Positions 61,364 through 64,000 of a stretch of 64,000 nucleotides of DNA are shown here, in pieces. A program made the position numbers and the translations under genes. The notes beneath the pieces were generated by a model. That model worked only from the letters and a program-made list of their open reading frames with translations, was not told the origin of the DNA and searched no databases. The stretch is taken from NCBI RefSeq assembly GCF_900102905.1, contig NZ_FNFV01000002.1:124001-188000 (forward strand). Direction: 5' to 3'. Numbering within the stretch: the stretch's first letter is position 1; each line of letters opens with the position of its first letter. The DNA is from Meinhardsimonia xiamenensis (GTDB lineage: Bacteria; Pseudomonadota; Alphaproteobacteria; Rhodobacterales; Rhodobacteraceae).

Positions 61364-62208
61364 CGGGCGAGACCGAGACCCTCAGGCGTATCGCCGAGGC
61401 GCTGGAGCGCCTTGCGCCGCCGCCGGCCACCGCGCCCGACTTTGATGCCGCGGGCGCCTTTGTCTGGCATGCCTCGCCCGACCGGCTCACGCCGGTGGAG
61501 AAGGTCAACCGCATCGACATAAGCCTGCTTGTGGGGATCGACCGCGTCCGCGACACGCTTCTTGAGAACACCCGCCGCTTTGCCGCGGGATTGCCTGCCA
61601 ACAACGCGCTTCTGTGGGGCGCGCGGGGGATGGGGAAGTCCTCGCTGGTGAAGGCGGTGCATGGCGCGGTGTCCACGGAATATCCCGCGCTGAAGATCGT
61701 GGAGGTCCAGCGCGAGGACATCCCCTCGGTCGGCCGGCTGATGTCGCTTCTGCGCGAGGCTCCGGCCTATCGCTTCGTGCTGTTCTGCGACGACCTGTCG
61801 TTTTCGCACGATGACGAGCATTACAAGTCGCTCAAGGCGGTGCTCGACGGGGGCGTGGAGGGCCGGCCCGAGAACGTGGTGTTCTATGCCACCTCGAACC
61901 GCCGCCACCTGATGCCGCGCGACATGATCGAGAACGAGCGCTCCTCGGCCATCAACCCCTCCGAGGCGACCGAGGAGAAGGTCTCGCTGTCGGATCGCTT
62001 CGGGCTCTGGCTCGGCTTCCACCCCTGCAGCCAGGACGCCTACCTTGCCATGATCCGCGGCTATTGCGAGGCCTACGGCATCGAGATTGACGAGGCCACG
62101 CTGCGCGCCGAGGCGATCGAGTGGCAGGCGACGCGGGGCGCGCGTTCGGGCCGCGTGGCCTGGCAGTATTTCACCGACCTGGCCGGCCGGCGCGGTGTGA
62201 AGATCTGA
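61360..62208 (+). CDS. DUF815 AAA-type ATPase, coupled to tatC
   Basis: A 282-residue P-loop protein of the DUF815 family. Walker A is [15 protein letters not shown] (about 85-99), Walker B is VLFCDDLSF (about 142-150) and a sensor-like [13 protein letters not shown] follows. The function of DUF815 ATPases is unknown. It overlaps tatC by four bases (ATGA), so expression with tatABC is likely, but a direct role in export is only a guess. Its N-terminus ([14 protein letters not shown]) is disordered. Confidence 0.88.
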   Translation: MTGETETLRRIAEALERLAPPPATAPDFDAAGAFVWHASPDRLTPVEKVNRIDISLLVGIDRVRDTLLENTRRFAAGLPANNALLWGARGMGKSSLVKAVHGAVSTEYPALKIVEVQREDIPSVGRLMSLLREAPAYRFVLFCDDLSFSHDDEHYKSLKAVLDGGVEGRPENVVFYATSNRRHLMPRDMIENERSSAINPSEATEEKVSLSDRFGLWLGFHPCSQDAYLAMIRGYCEAYGIEIDEATLRAEAIEWQATRGARSGRVAWQYFTDLAGRRGVKI

Positions 62209-62223
62209 GCGGGCACCGCCGCG

Positions 62224-64000
62224 TCAACGCCAGATCCATGCGTGGCTTGCGAAAGCGCCCTGCAGCTTGGCGAGGGCGCGGTTGAGCCGCCCCGGCCGGG
62301 GCAGGGGGCCACGCGCGAGCCTCTCTGCGGCGACCTCGGGCGGGCAGGGCAGGCCGGTTAGGGGGTCGAGATAGCGCGGATAGGCGATGAGCGCGGCATG
62401 GGCGAGCGCGGCGAGCGACGGGCGCGCGCGCCGGCGCGCGGGCACCGGGCCAAGGTCGCGCGTCAGACCCCAGCCGGCATAGAAGGGCGCGCCGAGGCAG
62501 GTCACCTGCCGCCCGCGCAGGAGCGCCTCGAAGCCGAGGAGGGAGGTCATCGTCCAGACCTCGTCCACAGCCTCGATGAGCGCCACGGGGTCGGCCTCGG
62601 CGAGCACGATGTCGGCATGCGCGAGCGCCTCGGCCTCGCTCATCTGACCGTCCCGCAACCCCGCCTCCACATCCGGGTGCGGCTTGTAGAGGATCACCGC
62701 CTCGGGGTTGGCGGCGCGGGTGGCGGCGAGCAGCGCGGCATTGGTGCGGATCTCGCCGCAGCCCGTCTCGATGGAGGCGTCATCCTCCACCTGCCCCGGC
62801 ACGAGGATGCGCCGCCCGGGCGGCAGCGCGGGCAGGGGGCGGGCAGCGAGGTTGTATTTTGTCAGCCGCTCGCGCGTGAGCGTGGCTATCAGCGCCTCGG
62901 CGCGGGCAAGCCGCTCACGCGGCAGCGCCGCGGCCTCGGCAATGAGCCGCTCGAGCCGGCTTTCGCGGCCGGGGTCATAGTAGATGCCCAGATCGTCGGT
63001 GACGAGCGAGAGCGGCGGCACCAGCGCCGCCCCGAGCCCGCGCGAGCGCAGAAAGCCGTCCTCGACGCGGGCAACTCTCACCGGTGCAGCGTCAAGCTCC
63101 TTCGTGGCTTTCCCGGCCCAGACGAGAATCCCGCGCCCCTCGCGTTCGGCGCGTGTGATCGCACGCGCGGGATCGTTCTCGAAGACGAGGCGCTTGTGGC
63201 GGCCGAAGAAGCGCTGCAGATGCCCCCGCTTCCACAGCCGCATGCCCACGGCCACATGGCCGTTGTGATCCTCCCGCCAGGCGCGGGTTTCGGACTCGAG
63301 CTGGGCGGCGGCCTCCTCGAAGCTCGCCAGCCGGTCGCGGCAGGGATCATACCATGTGGGGTAGAGGATCATTGCCGCCGCGAAAAGCTGCGCGCGGGTG
63401 AGCCTGCGGCCGCGGCGCGGGTGGGGGGTGAGATCCTCGGTCAGCCCCCAGCCCGCATAGAAGGGCTGGCCAAAGACGCGCGGCCGGTGGCCCGCGAAGA
63501 TCGCCTCGAAGCCGAGCTGCGAGGAAACCGTGTAGACGGCCACCGCCCCCTCGAAGAGCGCCCAGGGGCTCACGGGTTCGGTGAGCAGCGTCACGCCCTC
63601 GCCGCAATCCTCTGGGCCGAAATGGCCGGGGCGATGGCCGCCCGCCGTCTCCGGGTGGGTCTTGATGACAACCGGCAGCCCCGGATGCTCGGCACGGGCG
63701 CGGATGAGCATGTCGCGGAAGGTCGCGGCATCGGCGCCGCTGGCGCGCAGCGACGCGTCGCCGCGGGTCTGGTCGATGACGAGAACGTAGGGCGCGGCCG
63801 GCACGGACGCGGCGGGGTCGAAGGCGGTGTATTTCGACAGATGCGCATCCCGCAGCCACGCGATGCCGGCGCGGGCGCGGTCGAGCAGTGCGGTGTCGTC
63901 GAGCGGGTGGGTGGCCAGAAGCGTCTCGATGTCGGAGGGGCGGGCGGGGTCGAAATGCACGCCGGTGCGGTCGAGAAGCAGCCCGAGCGGCGGCTCGCGG
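62224..64000 (-). CDS. kpsC: capsule Kdo transferase KpsC-type protein (5' truncated by window edge)
   Basis: At least 591 residues are in the window; the frame is open to the right edge, with a plausible family continuation upstream of the GTG at 63960 (PPLGLLLDRTG), so the true start lies outside. KpsC makes the poly-Kdo linker that joins group 2 capsule to lipid. The protein has two related modules, as in dual GT99/GT107 transferases: each has FYAGWGLT (once per module) and a YKPHPD- or KTHPE-type phosphate/nucleotide region. It ends with a helical tail (LNRALAKLQGAFASHAW). It is convergent with the DUF815 gene, with 15 bases between. Confidence 0.87.
   Translation of the reverse strand, partial: REPPLGLLLDRTGVHFDPARPSDIETLLATHPLDDTALLDRARAGIAWLRDAHLSKYTAFDPAASVPAAPYVLVIDQTRGDASLRASGADAATFRDMLIRARAEHPGLPVVIKTHPETAGGHRPGHFGPEDCGEGVTLLTEPVSPWALFEGAVAVYTVSSQLGFEAIFAGHRPRVFGQPFYAGWGLTEDLTPHPRRGRRLTRAQLFAAAMILYPTWYDPCRDRLASFEEAAAQLESETRAWREDHNGHVAVGMRLWKRGHLQRFFGRHKRLVFENDPARAITRAEREGRGILVWAGKATKELDAAPVRVARVEDGFLRSRGLGAALVPPLSLVTDDLGIYYDPGRESRLERLIAEAAALPRERLARAEALIATLTRERLTKYNLAARPLPALPPGRRILVPGQVEDDASIETGCGEIRTNAALLAATRAANPEAVILYKPHPDVEAGLRDGQMSEAEALAHADIVLAEADPVALIEAVDEVWTMTSLLGFEALLRGRQVTCLGAPFYAGWGLTRDLGPVPARRRARPSLAALAHAALIAYPRYLDPLTGLPCPPEVAAERLARGPLPRPGRLNRALAKLQGAFASHAWIWR

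Overview
The window is GC-rich, densely coding DNA of an alphaproteobacterium, most likely a member of the Rhodobacterales (Rhodobacteraceae). The reasons are: the tail end of a Rhodobacter-type gene transfer agent (GTA) cluster beside cysE; a pyruvate dehydrogenase operon whose E1-beta subunit carries its own lipoyl domain, preceded by an ftsB/divIC-like gene; a Sinorhizobium-type phnWAY route; a Hint-domain protein of a kind frequent in this group; and many GC-rich intergenic repeats. No rRNA, tRNA, CRISPR array, insertion sequence or complete prophage was found. Nothing in the sequence fixes the species.

Layout, left to right. 1-3.7 kb: the 3' end of the GTA host-specificity gene, a DUF2793 gene, a small conserved ORF, a DksA-like zinc-finger gene, cysE and an AhpD-like gene. 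3.8-8 kb: ftsB-like, pdhA, pdhB and pdhC on the minus strand, with a palindrome upstream of pdhA and a terminator after pdhC. 8.1-9.7 kb: an aidB-like gene. 9.8-15.6 kb: 2-aminoethylphosphonate catabolism (phnW-phnA-phnY plus an EamA transporter) with a divergent LysR regulator. 15.7-19 kb: hemE and hemC (divergent) and a glycosyltransferase. 19-28 kb: a minus-strand fatty-acid oxidation island (MerR regulator, two acyl-CoA dehydrogenases, a 70-residue RHH-like protein, GST, thiolase, cupin, fadJ) and a second MerR gene. 28-33.4 kb: a putative metal exporter under a Fur-type box, two PaaI thioesterases, a MATE transporter, a stand-alone Lrp-type RAM domain and a phosphomannomutase/phosphoglucomutase.

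33.5-38.9 kb: CoA ligase, MaoC hydratase, an ACAD11-type acyl-CoA dehydrogenase, a histidine phosphatase and an APH-type kinase. This looks like an unfused version of vertebrate ACAD10/11 and may degrade 4-hydroxy acids. 39-43 kb: surE-pcm-nlpD, an SDR and bioY. 43-47 kb: DUF1284, purF, cvpA, radA. 47-50.4 kb: alr-mlaE-mlaF-pqiA-like, translationally coupled. 50.4-56 kb: DEAD-box helicase, exoD, prfC, Hint protein. 56-62.2 kb: SDR, ABC ATPase, VOC protein, WYL regulator, tatABC and a DUF815 ATPase. The right edge cuts a kpsC-type capsule gene.

The most unusual feature is not a gene. Three families of GC-rich palindromic intergenic repeats recur through the window. One has seven copies of a 25-45 bp element: a GC hairpin, then GGTATTT, a short spacer, CCAGG and usually TGATGA. 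One copy supplies the last codons and the stop of a glycosyltransferase gene.
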